Source of the DNA: Triplophysa rosa
Lineage: Eukaryota; Chordata; Actinopteri; Cypriniformes; Nemacheilidae
Assembly (NCBI RefSeq): GCF_024868665.1
Contig: NC_079898.1
Location: 3,781,863-3,845,862, forward strand
Direction of reading: 5' to 3'
Length of the DNA: 64,000 nt
The position numbers and the translations under genes are program-made. The notes beneath the pieces are model-generated. The model was not told where the DNA came from. It did not search any database and saw only the letters and a program-made list of their open reading frames with translations. Positions 53,750-64,000 of the stretch are shown in pieces. How positions within the stretch are numbered: position 1 is the first letter of the stretch; each line of letters opens with the position of its first letter.

Positions 53750-54247
53750 CTTTAGCATATAAAACATACATATTGTGGCTTAGTTTCCTTTGTTGTTGCC
53801 TCTGTTCTTGTGATAAAATGAGTGAATTCTACAGAAGACCATGGTCTCTATGTGAACTGATTATTTTGTAGACATTGTTGAAAAATGAAACAAGATGAAG
53901 GGTTTAAAAAAAAGTTATTTTAATATATTTAACATTTTGTTTAGAAAAAATTAAAACAAATATGCGAAGTGCCCTTTTTTACACTTTAGCCCATGCCCCT
54001 CAAAATGTCTGTGCACATCCCTATTCATGAAACAAATTTCCCCCTTTTTTCGTGTCAGTCAGCACGACCATTTTTCATGTGACCCAGCACGACTTTCAGT
54101 CTAACATATTTTAATACGCGATATATCTCATGTATAAATATATATCAATGCAATCTGATCAGTACAAGGTGGCTCATTTCTGTGAATTCCTGTTTCTTAA
54201 ATCTCATTCGTATGTTTTGTAATGATTTGACTTTGCCCCTGTGATGT
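53750..54247. other. Intergenic, nothing recognised
   Basis: AT-rich; the left part of the following LTR element is missing, so its ancestral edge cannot be placed. Confidence 0.35.
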
Positions 54248-55980
54248 TATCCCTCGTTATTGGTTGTTAATTAGTTCATGCCCCACACCTGTTCCCCTTT
54301 GATTTGTCCCCTTATTTAATGCCCCTGTGTTCTCTGTCTTGTGTTGTATCATTGTACTCTGTCGTGTTTCGTGTGGGTGAGTTCTTGGCCTGTTAAGTGT
54401 AGCTTAGTCTTGTGTAATATGTTGTAAATGTTATTTTTAGTCTTGTTTAGTGTAGTTAGTCTTTGTTCTTATTATACTCTTGTTTTACTCCCTCGTGGGT
54501 TTTTGTTTTGTGTGTTTTATTATTTATTAAAAGTCTTGTTTAACCCCTTACCCGCTGTCTGCGTTTGGGTCCTCTCTCCTTGTCTCACCTCACCCGAGAT
54601 TTGTGACAGAATGATCTGACCATTCTGGACCCAGCAGACAGGGGGATCTCAGCGGGAGGGGTCGGTACTGCTGGAGGCCGCGGAGCTCCCTTCCAGGACT
54701 GAGGTTGTCGGATTCCCCTCCAGGGTTGAGGCTGCCCGTGTCCTGTTCCTGCCGCAGATCCCTGCCGGCCTCCCAGCTGGTACCCAGGCCTGTCGAGTCG
54801 ACACCGTTTATGTGTTGTACTTGTTTGCTGCCCAGCTGCCAGAGAGCGCTGCCCAGCCGTCGGAGATGCTGCCCAGCTGCCAGAGAGCGCTGCCCAGCCA
54901 CCGACATCCTGTCCTGTCATGTTGACATCCAGGCCTGCCCAGCCGGTGATAGCCGGCCTCCCAGTTGGCCATCCAGCCGGCGCAAGGTCCTGTCCAGCTG
55001 GCCATCCAGCCCGCGCCACGTCCAGTCCAGCCGGCCATCCAGCTGGCGCCATGTCCAGTCCAACCGGCCTTCCAGCCTGCGCCATGTGTCGTCCAGCCGG
55101 CCTTCCAGCCGGCGTCACGTACTGTCCAGCCGGCCTTCTAGCCGGCGTCACGTACAGTCCAGCCGGCCATCCAGCCGGCGCCATGTGTTGTCCAGCCGGC
55201 ATTCTAGCCGGTGCCATGTACTGTCTAGCCGGCCTTCCAGCCGGTGCCATGTACTGTCCAGCCGGCCTTCCAGCCGGTGCCATGTCCTGTCTAGCCGGCC
55301 TTCCAGCCGGCGCCATGTGCTGTCCAGCCGGCCTTCAAGCCGGCGTCATGTCATTGTTTGGACTTTTTTTATGTATCATGTTTTTGCCATGTCCTGTATT
55401 ATGGTTTTTGTCACAGTCTGTCTTGTCTTGTTTGTGCCTTTTGGAGCGTCAGGATATTGCTCCTTAAGGTGGGGGTTCTGTTGTGATTCTGCCTCGTCTG
55501 TCTTGATCTTGTGGTAGAATCACGGCAGGATCCCTTGTTTTATGTGGAGAGAGTCATTTAGACCCTTTCGGCCTTCGATACTCTCCGGTCCTTGTCTGTG
55601 TTCCCGCCCTTTTGTATCCCTCGTTATTGGTTGTTAATTAGTTCATGCCCCACACCTGTTCCCCTTTGATTTGTCCCCTTATTTAATGCCCCTGTGTTCT
55701 CTGTCTTGTGTCGGAACATTGTACTCTGTCGTGTTTCGTGTGGGTGAGTTCTTGTCCTGTTAAGTGTAGCTTAGTCTTGTGTAATATGTTGTTATTTTTA
55801 GTCTTGTTTAGTGTAGTTAGTCTTTGTTCTTATTATACTCTTGTTTTACTCCCTCGTGGGTTTTTGTTTTGTGTTTTATTATTTATTAAAATCATGTTTT
55901 ATTTTCATTTATTAACCCCATACCCGCTGTCTGCATTTGGGTCCTCTCTCCTTGTCTCACCTCACCCGAGATTTCTGACA
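54248..55980 (+). mobile_element. Coding-less LTR element, copy A
   Basis: A 5'-truncated first LTR (54248-54608), an 870-base internal part and a full second LTR (55479-55980, TGTTGTGATTCTGCC...TTTCTGACA). AAGGTGGGGGTTC just before the second LTR is the likely polypurine tract. The internal part starts GAATGATCTGACC and has no gag or pol, only GC-rich tandem repeats, so mobility would depend on a related autonomous element. No target duplication can be checked because the left end is lost. Confidence 0.75.
54960..55352 (+). repeat. 33-bp GC-rich minisatellite in copy A
   Basis: About 12 copies of a unit like ACTGTCCAGCCGGCCTTCCA plus GCCGGTGCCATGT. As 33 is divisible by three and the unit lacks stops, it yields long frames on both strands (for example an 11-residue AGLPAGAMYCP period). 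CCAGCCGG words recur in copies B and C without this amplification. Confidence 0.88.
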
Positions 55981-56083
55981 GGAATGTTTTATTACTTGTA
56001 GGTTGCACTTTAATAGCTCAGGAGATTTGATGGAGTTCTCAGTTTAGTATCAACTTAGTCTTGGATGTTTCTACTAGAATTCC

Positions 56084-56443
56084 TTAAAGGGATGGTTTAC
56101 CCAAAAATGAAAATTCTGTCATGAATTCCTCACACTCTAGTTGTTCCAAACCTGTATAAATTTCTGGACGAATGCTTCTAACAGTTCTTGGACCCCATTG
56201 ACTACTATAGTAGTAAGAATGGTATAGTCAAAAGTGCCCCAGAACTGTTTGCTTTCCTACATTCTTGAAAATGTCTTCTGTGTTCAACAGAACATAAAAA
56301 AAAGTAATTTTTCCTACTATGGTAGGCAATGGGGTCCAAAAACGGTTTGGTTATAAGCATTCTTCCAAATATCTTTCTAAATTTATACAGATTTGGAACA
56401 ACTCGAAGGTGAATCTTTATTTTTGGGTGAACTATCCCTTTAA
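56084..56443. mobile_element. Fold-back MITE of the AGTTCACCCAAAAAT type
   Basis: Ends TTAAAGGGATGGTTTACCC and GGGTGAACTATCCCTTTAA are inverted repeats, and similarity extends inward on both sides (GTTCCAAACCTGTATAAAT / ATTTATACAGATTTGGAAC, GGACCCCATTG / CAATGGGGTCC). This is a very common cyprinid repeat and supports the organism guess. Non-coding. Confidence 0.85.
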
Positions 56444-56619
56444 GAGAAATAAAAGCAGAAACAAAGACAATTGTTCAATTATGTGTAAAATGCATGTACA
56501 TTGAAGAGGTTAAATAATCTGGTTTTTAGTCAATTTAATGAGAAATGTTTGGTTCATACTGAGATCTTCAATACGATTGACCTTTGATCGTTTTGACCTG
56601 TTGACAAAATGTTTATATG

Positions 56620-56690
56620 CGCTTCTACTTGTAAGTCGCTTTGGATAAAAGTGTCTGCCAAATGAATAAATGAATGTAAATGTGATCGCA
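56620..56690 (+). repeat. LINE/SINE 3' tail
   Basis: GTAAGTCGCTTTGGATAAAA and GTCTGCCAAATGAATAAATG are the familiar 3' end of teleost L2-type LINEs and their SINEs. Only the tail is present. Confidence 0.65.
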
Positions 56691-57041
56691 GACTTGACAA
56701 ATGTGAACTCAGTTTGTGACATTGGATGGAAAGATTTCTTTGGAGAGAAAAGTCATTTCTTTTTTTCCCCAGTAGAAATGTCTGCGATGCAGATGAGTAC
56801 ATAACATGAGATCATGAAAATTACATTTCATGCAGTGTGTAATGTTGCCGTGTTTGAAAGTATGCAGTCTGCCAAGTTGTAAATCCGAAGGTGAATGAAT
56901 AAATTTATTGGCTTGGAAAAAAGGGAGTCGACTCTGAATCACGCAAACGAGTCGTACCTAGTCCGACTTTCGAACCGCCGCAGATTTACGTCACTACATA
57001 TAGTCCCCGCCTACGTTTTGCTAGGACTGCCCGCGAAAACT

Positions 57042-57660
57042 TCACTCCNGAAGAGGGGATGACCGATGCTGAATGAGGTAGTGAGCAGTCCAATGTTGCA
57101 TAAAGTGCCTAGTGTAGGTCAGTGTATGTTGTGGGAGGTGGGGTTGGGACTGGAAGGACCTGCGGATGTGGTCAGAGTTCAGTGGTGCATGGGACAAGAG
57201 AGGGGTTGGGGGCAGGGTGGGGAGGGAGTTAAGCCTCCTGACTGTCTGGTGGATGAAGCTCTCCTTTAGTCTGCGGGTCCTGGCCTGGAGACTCCGCAGT
57301 CTCCTGCCTGATGGCAGCAGCCTGAAGAAGCTATGTGTTAGGGGAGACGGGTTCCATAGATGTTCTGGAGGGAGGGAGAGAGACACCAATGATCTTCTCA
57401 GCTGCTCTCACTATGCTTTGGAGGGTCTTGCGGCAGGACGCATTGCAGGTGCCATACCACACTGTGATGCAGCTAGTCAGAAGGCTCTCGATGGTGCCTC
57501 TGTAGAAAGTGAACATGATGGGGGTGGGGGATCTTGCTCTTCTCAGTTTGCGGAGGAAGTAGAGACGCTGCTGTGCTTTCTTGGCCAGTGCTGCGGTGTT
57601 GTTAGTCAAGGAGAGATCCTCACTGATGTGCACCCCCAGGAACTTGGTACCGTTATATAC
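57042..57660 (-). pseudogene. 5'-truncated LINE reverse transcriptase, C-terminal part
   Basis: On the minus strand from about 57660: FLGVHISEDLSL, KKAQQRLYFLRKLRRA, FYRGTIESLLTSCITVWYG and LQSIVRAAEKIIGVSLP. Then, in another phase below about 57375, FRLLPSGRRLRSLQARTRRL and KESFIHQTVRRLNSL. This is the C-terminal end of a fish L2/CR1-type ORF2 with at least one frameshift. The true 5' part is absent. One ambiguous base (N) is at 57049. Confidence 0.8.
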
Positions 57661-57719
57661 CGTTCCACCTGCAGAAGATGGCCAATTTTAACTTTACTTT
57701 CCAGCTGGTTCCACCAATC

Positions 57720-57790
57720 GACAAACTGGTGTAATGGTTAGTGCTTTGGGCTTGAGATGGACAGGTGGGTGGTTTGAAGCCCTGGTCCCC
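57720..57790 (+). repeat. tRNA-like SINE head (tentative)
   Basis: TGGTTAGTGCTTTGGG resembles an A box and GGTGGTTTGAAGCCC a B box about 35 bases later, as in tRNA-derived SINEs. I cannot draw a proper cloverleaf, so it is not called a tRNA gene. Confidence 0.35.
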
Positions 57791-58688
57791 CTCATTTTTT
57801 CTCTCATTGAACACAGGGGAACCTCATCTGACAACAACGTTTTCCAGCTTTGAAAGATTAAATGATATGAGCCTTAATGCTACATTCGAGACAACTCAGG
57901 TTTTGGATATTATGACGTAAAATATCCGACTTCCAACCTCAATGCATTTGAGTCAACCACGCGTAACATTCGCGTGTTTACGAGATGTCACCGTGAGACG
58001 CCGGGAGAATGTTAGAGCATTCAAGGTTATCGTTATCTATGATAGCTATTAAAACGTGGGAATTTGTTCATAAACAGTGTTTGGGTATTTAAACGTTCAT
58101 GTTCATACATGTTACGTGTTGTAAAAATAGTTTTATTTTTTATTTTTATTTATTTAACAACTTACGAGGAGTAATATGCTATTTTATTATGGTTATTTAA
58201 ACGAGACAGCAATATTGCCCGTAAATGCGACCTCCGGAGGACGCAACCTCTGAAACGAGCTGCTGATTTGAGTTATATTTGATTGAGTTATATTTGCAAA
58301 CAACAAAACCACTGCAAACGTATAAATAATCAGATAAACTTACAGTGTAAGAGTTGATGCTTTCCATTACATTCCTGTCAGTGGCTGGCAACTCCTGTGA
58401 GCATCGAGTCTGAGGAGGAGTAGGGGCGGGGGAAAACTCTCATCAATATTTTGAATTTGGACTGCGATACCAAGCTCAACCGCTAGGTTTCAATGTTACA
58501 TACGACTCCTTTAACACCACTTTCAGCTTCATATCACTAAACTTTCTATCAAAACAAGAAAACCTTTCCTGACGACTAAGATGTTGCTGTCAGATAAGTT
58601 TCCCCAGTATTATATGAGAAAAAAGAAAGCTTGGACTCAATCCAAAAACCTGCACCCCACAAACCCAACAAACTAACCACTGGACAAG
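57791..58688. other. Intergenic, nothing recognised
   Basis: No supported gene. The final five bases (58684-58688, ACAAG) are the left target duplication of the LTR element that follows. Confidence 0.4.
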
Positions 58689-60400
58689 TGTCATGGTTCT
58701 GCCCCATCTTGTCTTGATTTTCTTGATCTTGTGGCAGAGCCATGGCAGAACTTCTTGTTTCATGTGGAGAGAGGCATTTTGGCCCTTTTGGCCTGCCATA
58801 CTCTCTCCAGGTCTCGTCATTGTTCCTGTTCTCTTGTTCCCTCATTAGTGCTCGTTATTAGTTCATGCCCCGCACCTGTTACCTCTTGATTTATCCCCTT
58901 TATAATGCCCTTGTGTTTTCTGTCCCGTGCTGGTTCTTTGTGTTATCTGTCATTCGTCTGGTGAGTTCTTGTTCCCTGTCAAGTCTAGTTTAGTTAATTG
59001 TAGTTCTTGTTTATGTTATCTCCAGTCTAGTTTCAGTGTAGTTAGTCTTAGTCCTGTCTTGTCATGTTGTGATCTTCTCTTGTTTTATTATATTACCCCC
59101 TCGTGGGTTTTTTTGTTTGTTTTATTATTAAAATGTCTTGTTAACCCCTTACCCGCTGTCTGCACTTGGGTCCTCTGTCCATGTCTCACCCCGTGTCATG
59201 ACAGAATGAACCAGCCAACCCAGGAACCAGCAGACAGAGGGATCGCAGCGGGAGGGGTCGATGCCGCCTGAATCCCTTCCAGGGTTGAGGCCGCCGGGCT
59301 CCCTTCCAGAGTCGGGACCATCGGAACTCTGTCCGGGGTCAAGACCGTTGGGCTCCCTTCCAGAGTCGGGACCATCGGAACTCTGTCCGGGGTCAAGACC
59401 GTTGGGCTCCCTTCCAGGGTTGAGGTCGTCGGGTTCCCCTTCAGGGTCGAGACCGCCGGTGTCCTGTTCCCGCCACAGATCCCTGCCGGCATCCCAGGCC
59501 TGTCGAGTCGACACCCTGTCTTTGTGTTGTTCCTGTTCCTGTTCCACCGGTGATCCAGCCCGTGTGTCCTTGTTTGCTGCCCAGCCGTCGGAGAAGGCTG
59601 CCCAGCTGCCAGAGAGAGCTGCCCAGCCACCGACTTCTCGCCCTGTCTCGTCGACATCCAGGCCTGCCCAGCCGGTGATAGCCGGCCTCCCAGTCCGTGT
59701 GTCAGCCGGCAATCCAGTCTGTGCCCTTGTGTGGACTTTTGTGTTTTGCCTTTGTTTGGACTCCCCCCTTGGACTCTTGTTACCCCCCCCAATTTTTTAT
59801 GGTTATTGTTTTATCATGTTGCCCTGTTTTTGTTAATGTCACAGTCTGTCTTGTCTTGTTTGTTCCTTGAGGAGCGTCAGGTTGCCGCTCCTGTCATGGT
59901 TCTGCCCCATCTTGTCTTGCTTTTCTTGATCTTGTGGCAGAACCATGGCAGAACCTCTTGTTTCATGTGGAGAGAGGCGTTTTGGCCCTTTTGGCTTGCC
60001 ATACTCTCTCCAGGTCTCGTCATTGTTCCTGCCCTCTTGTTCCCTCGTTAGTGCTCGTTATTAGTTCATGCCCCGCACCTGTTACCTCTTGATTTATCCC
60101 CTTTATAATGTCCTTGTGTTTTCTGTCCCGTGCTGGTTCATTGTGTTATCTGTCATTCTTCTGGTGAGTTCTTGTTCCCTGTCAAGTCTAGTTTAGTTAA
60201 TTGTAGTCCTTGTTTGTTATCTCCAGTCTAGTTTCAGTGTAGTTAGTCTTAGTCCTGTCTTGTCATGTTGTGATCTTCCCTTGTTTTATGTTACCCCCTC
60301 GTAGGTTTTTGTTTTGTTTCATTATTAAAATGTCTTGTTAACCCCTTACCCGCTGTCTGCACTTGGGTCCTCTGTCCATGTCTCACCCTGTGTCATGACA
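58689..60400 (+). mobile_element. Coding-less LTR element, copy B, complete
   Basis: LTRs 58689-59203 and 59892-60400 begin TGTCATGGTTCTGCC and end GTGTCATGACA. The 5-bp duplications ACAAG are at 58684-58688 and 60401-60405. The 688-base internal part has no gag or pol; it holds a 54-bp direct duplication near 59303-59410 and CAGCCGG-rich words shared with copies A and C. The purine tract found before the second LTR in copies A and C is missing here, so this copy should not be able to complete another cycle even with help. Confidence 0.88.
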
Positions 60401-60770
60401 ACAAGTCTGGGTCTTTACTTTAAGGCCAGTTTGTATGTGCAGCCTTTGAAGGTAGAAATTTGCCAGTAACAATATGTAAATTTGAGGAAATTCTCCAAGA
60501 GGAATGCAGTGTTGCTTGAGTGCATGCATCAAACTAGTTGTTTTTGACAAGATGTGCATCAATGCATAAATTTGAAGGGGTTAGAATTGTGGCAGTTAGG
60601 CAAAACAGAAAGAAAGGACTTCACTTTAGCCAGAGCTCTTAATTGGTAAAAACTTGATTTTACAACTGAATTAATCAAATTTAAGTGCACTATCAAAGAC
60701 GACACCCAAGTTTTTTACACATGATTTTGCTGAAGACGATTAAACACCAGAAATAAATTGATCAATGTTT
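60401..60770. other. Intergenic up to the assembly gap
   Basis: No supported gene. The right duplication of the LTR element is at 60401-60405. Confidence 0.4.
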
Positions 60771-61768
60771 NNNNNNNNNNNNNNNNNNNNNNNNNNNNNN
60801 NNNNNNNNNNNNNNNNNNNNNNNNNNNNNNNNNNNNNNNNNNNNNNNNNNNNNNNNNNNNNNNNNNNNNNNNNNNNNNNNNNNNNNNNNNNNNNNNNNNN
60901 NNNNNNNNNNNNNNNNNNNNNNNNNNNNNNNNNNNNNNNNNNNNNNNNNNNNNNNNNNNNNNNNNNNNNNNNNNNNNNNNNNNNNNNNNNNNNNNNNNNN
61001 NNNNNNNNNNNNNNNNNNNNNNNNNNNNNNNNNNNNNNNNNNNNNNNNNNNNNNNNNNNNNNNNNNNNNNNNNNNNNNNNNNNNNNNNNNNNNNNNNNNN
61101 NNNNNNNNNNNNNNNNNNNNNNNNNNNNNNNNNNNNNNNNNNNNNNNNNNNNNNNNNNNNNNNNNNNNNNNNNNNNNNNNNNNNNNNNNNNNNNNNNNNN
61201 NNNNNNNNNNNNNNNNNNNNNNNNNNNNNNNNNNNNNNNNNNNNNNNNNNNNNNNNNNNNNNNNNNNNNNNNNNNNNNNNNNNNNNNNNNNNNNNNNNNN
61301 NNNNNNNNNNNNNNNNNNNNNNNNNNNNNNNNNNNNNNNNNNNNNNNNNNNNNNNNNNNNNNNNNNNNNNNNNNNNNNNNNNNNNNNNNNNNNNNNNNNN
61401 NNNNNNNNNNNNNNNNNNNNNNNNNNNNNNNNNNNNNNNNNNNNNNNNNNNNNNNNNNNNNNNNNNNNNNNNNNNNNNNNNNNNNNNNNNNNNNNNNNNN
61501 NNNNNNNNNNNNNNNNNNNNNNNNNNNNNNNNNNNNNNNNNNNNNNNNNNNNNNNNNNNNNNNNNNNNNNNNNNNNNNNNNNNNNNNNNNNNNNNNNNNN
61601 NNNNNNNNNNNNNNNNNNNNNNNNNNNNNNNNNNNNNNNNNNNNNNNNNNNNNNNNNNNNNNNNNNNNNNNNNNNNNNNNNNNNNNNNNNNNNNNNNNNN
61701 NNNNNNNNNNNNNNNNNNNNNNNNNNNNNNNNNNNNNNNNNNNNNNNNNNNNNNNNNNNNNNNNNNNN
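60771..61768. other. Assembly gap (998 N)
   Basis: Unknown bases. Frames spanning it are meaningless. The true gap size may differ. Confidence 0.99.
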
Positions 61769-62500
61769 AACCCATTGTTGCGTCAAATATAAAGCATTTT
61801 CTGGGTTAAGTTTAACCCAACGATCGGGTTTTTGACCCAATGCTGCATGGGTTGAAAATAGCCTAGCATTTTTCAGCGTGTATAAGGCACTTTTCCACCT
61901 GATTCCCTCTACTCTAGTCCCAGACTAGACTAAACAACTTACACTAATATATCTTGAAATATATGAGTGCAATTGTTTTAAAACTATTTAAGTTAACTAA
62001 GGCCTAGTCCTGACTTGAGCTAATTTCTGTCCAGGAAACCGCCCCCATAGTTTGTTTTTAGTTTTCTTTATCTTCATTTTTTAATCAATTATTCCATTTT
62101 ATAACCTTGTAATCGCAGGACTTTTGGGTACTTCATTGTGCATATTAACATGTGTGATTTTGGCAGTCACAGAAACTGCATTCATGAGCGGAAGTTATCA
62201 ACACAACTCCTGTTCAATATGACAATTAAGTTTTACAGTTAGAACAGGAGTTAGCACGGCTGTTTTTAGCACAAAATCAAAAGGCTAGATGCCACACACA
62301 CATCCACCCGCCCACACACATGCATTCTCTTTGCATGTGCTGTTCACATGTGCGGTTTTATCACAACAGGCTGTGTTTGCAGTTTTATATCATAATGCAG
62401 GATTGTTTTAACTCATGTTTGGGTCAAACATGGACATTTTCAAAGTTAATTTGAACCCAGTAGTCGGGTTTGTCCAGAGTTGACCCAACACTGTATTTTT
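61769..62500. repeat. AACCCA-rich interspersed repeat pieces
   Basis: 61769-61860 (TTTAACCCAACGATCGGGTT, TTGACCCAATGCTGCATGGG) and 62418-62500 (TTTGAACCCAGTAGTCGGGT, TTGACCCAACACTG) are similar in the same orientation. Both look like parts of a fish MITE with AACCCA/TGGGTT ends. Between them no gene is seen. Confidence 0.45.
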
Positions 62501-62874
62501 AAGAAGTTTAAGATGATTGAAATGTCATTCTTTGGGGAATTTATAGACAGACTTTTTATATAAATAATTAACATAGTCAATAAAACCTTTGAAAAACTTT
62601 GAAATAAAATGGTAGCTTGGTATCAAAAGTGATACAGAAAAATATCCAGAGTCATACTGACATGAACCTATGTGTGCCTTTGATATTTTAGCAACGAATA
62701 ACTCTTGTATCTTATCAGAGACTGTAATTAAAACGAAATAATTTTGTATTGAGTTACTTCAATATCAATACTGCAAGAACGATTTCCCAAAGCCCGTGTC
62801 CAGTTCTAAGAAATCAAATGAAGGAGGTTCACTGATTTAACTCTAAAGCTTATTTCATAAAGCGCTTCAGAAGA
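62501..62874. other. Intergenic, nothing recognised
   Basis: AT-rich; no supported gene. Confidence 0.4.
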
Positions 62875-63095
62875 GTTGTCTGTGATAAGAATCAGAATCA
62901 GAAAGAGCTTTATTGTCAAGTATGTTTGCACATGCAAGGAATTTGTTTTGGTGACAGAAGCATCCAGAACACAGAAACAGCACCAACAGTACACAGAGAC
63001 CATAACACAATAGAATACAGTACACAGATGATTTAAATAAGGGCCTATGGGTATAAACAATTAAGAAATACAATACAATAAACATAAGATAAAGA
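62875..63095. repeat. Dispersed fish repeat (AGAAAGAGCTTTATTGTCAAG)
   Basis: AATCAGAATCAGAAAGAGCT, CAAGGAATTTGTTTTGGTGA and CAGAAGCATCCAGAACACAG are phrases of a common teleost retroelement 3' region. The minus-strand frame across it is not a gene. Confidence 0.6.
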
Positions 63096-63108
63096 TATAG
63101 AGAGTAAA

Positions 63109-64000
63109 TGTCATGAACATGGAGGTGAGACACAGACAAAGAGCTAAGTGTAGACAGCGGGTAAGGGGTTAACAAGACTAATAAATAATTAACAAAACAA
63201 AAACCCACGAGGGAGTAAAACAAGAACAAAGATATAAACATGACAGATACACAGGAACACAGACTAACTACACTAGACTAGACTGAGATAAACATTGACA
63301 TCAAATACAAATAACTTGACTAGACTACACTGACTAAAGACACAAACTCACCACATGAACCGAGTGACAGATAACACAATGAACCAGCACAGGACAGAGA
63401 ACAAAGGGGCATTAAATAAGGGACCAAATCAAGAGGGGACAGGTGCGGGGCATGAACTAATAACGAGCACTAACAAGGAAACAAGAGGGCAGGAACAATG
63501 ACGAGACCTGGAGAGAGCATGTGGAAGGCCAAGTGGGCCAATGCTTCTCTCCACATTAAACAAGAGGTTCTGCCATGGCTCTGCCACAAGATCAAGAAAA
63601 GCAAGACAAGATGGGGCAGAACCATGACAGAAGCCCCTCCTTAAGGAGCGGACTGGATCGCCGGATGACACACGGACTGGATCGCCGGCTGACACGGACA
63701 AGATGCCGGCTGGGCAACCGGCTAAGCAGGGCTGGGCGTCGACAAGACAAGACAGGATGTCGGTGGCTGGGCAGCGCTCTCTGGCAGCTGGGCAGCATTC
63801 TCCGACGGCTGGGCAGCGCTCTCTGGCAGCTGGGCAGCAACTAGGATACCGGCTGGATCGCCGGCGGGACAGGAACAACACATAGGACAGGGTGTCGACT
63901 GGACAGGCCTGGGTACCGGTTGGGATGCCGGCAGGGATCTGTGGTGGGAACAGGACACCGGCGGCCTCGACCCTGGAGGGGAACCCGACAACCTCAACCC
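63109..64000 (-). mobile_element. Coding-less LTR element, copy C, running off the window
   Basis: The 3' LTR on the minus strand is 63629-63109 (TGTCATGGTTCTGCC...TTCATGACA). From 63630 to the window end is internal sequence like that of copies A and B (CAGCCGG words, GCTGCCCAGCTGCCAGAGAG). The purine-rich AAGGAGGGGCTTC precedes the LTR. The 5' LTR lies outside, so the insertion flank cannot be tested. Confidence 0.8.

Noticed and set aside
54585..55517. Long open frames on both strands
   Set aside because: Produced by the 33-bp stop-free minisatellite; no domain, and frames agree with the repeat period.
60740..61840. Four frames of more than 330 residues
   Set aside because: They cross the N gap and contain no real sequence.

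Overview
The window is eukaryotic, repeat-dense DNA that looks like a teleost fish, probably a cypriniform. The evidence is the repeat content: DIRS-like, Ty3 chromovirus and mag-like LTR elements, many hAT and fold-back MITEs, L2-type LINE pieces and (CA)n tracts. There are no operons or bacterial signals. One host gene is recognisable; nearly everything else is mobile DNA or its debris. A run of 998 N marks an assembly gap at 60771-61768.

Host gene. On the minus strand, from about 30.9 kb down to 9.18 kb, I can assemble spliced exons of muscular LMNA-interacting protein (mlip): a candidate first coding exon (30833-30913), then 29972-30097, 19345-19482, a very large Ser/Pro-rich exon (16380-18068), 15769-15840, 15212-15292, 13534-13617 and a terminal coding exon (9176-9328). 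All have consensus splice sites and every junction is phase 0. Identification rests on resemblance to human MLIP as I remember it. The longest open frame over the big exon overstates it at both ends by reading into introns.

Insertions in and around mlip. The 9.9 kb intron between 29972 and 19482 holds two inverted arms of one repeat (about 20.0-21.66 kb and 27.54-28.52 kb). Between them a Ty3 chromovirus (21704-26919) has inserted, with a 5-bp target duplication. A DIRS deletion derivative (14056-14904) lies in another mlip intron. A larger DIRS-like element (2927-8557) lies just downstream of the gene.

From 31 to 48 kb: a decayed IS630/Tc1-type transposase gene with two GT-AG introns (32110-33804), an L2 LINE fragment, two fold-back structures made of LTR halves that both centre on GTTAAC, a 34-bp minisatellite, a solo-LTR-like copy, a young mag-like LTR retrotransposon with one uninterrupted gag-pol frame (39919-44420), and a 3.5 kb hAT shell (44447-47985) stuffed with other insertions.

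From 48 to 64 kb: a second block of the 34-bp minisatellite in the opposite orientation, a broken hAT transposase (about 50.2-51.74 kb), a solo LTR (53201-53749), three related coding-less LTR elements (54248-55980, 58689-60400, 63109 to the window end), a cyprinid-type fold-back MITE and a 5'-truncated LINE. No host gene was recognised between 31 and 64 kb.
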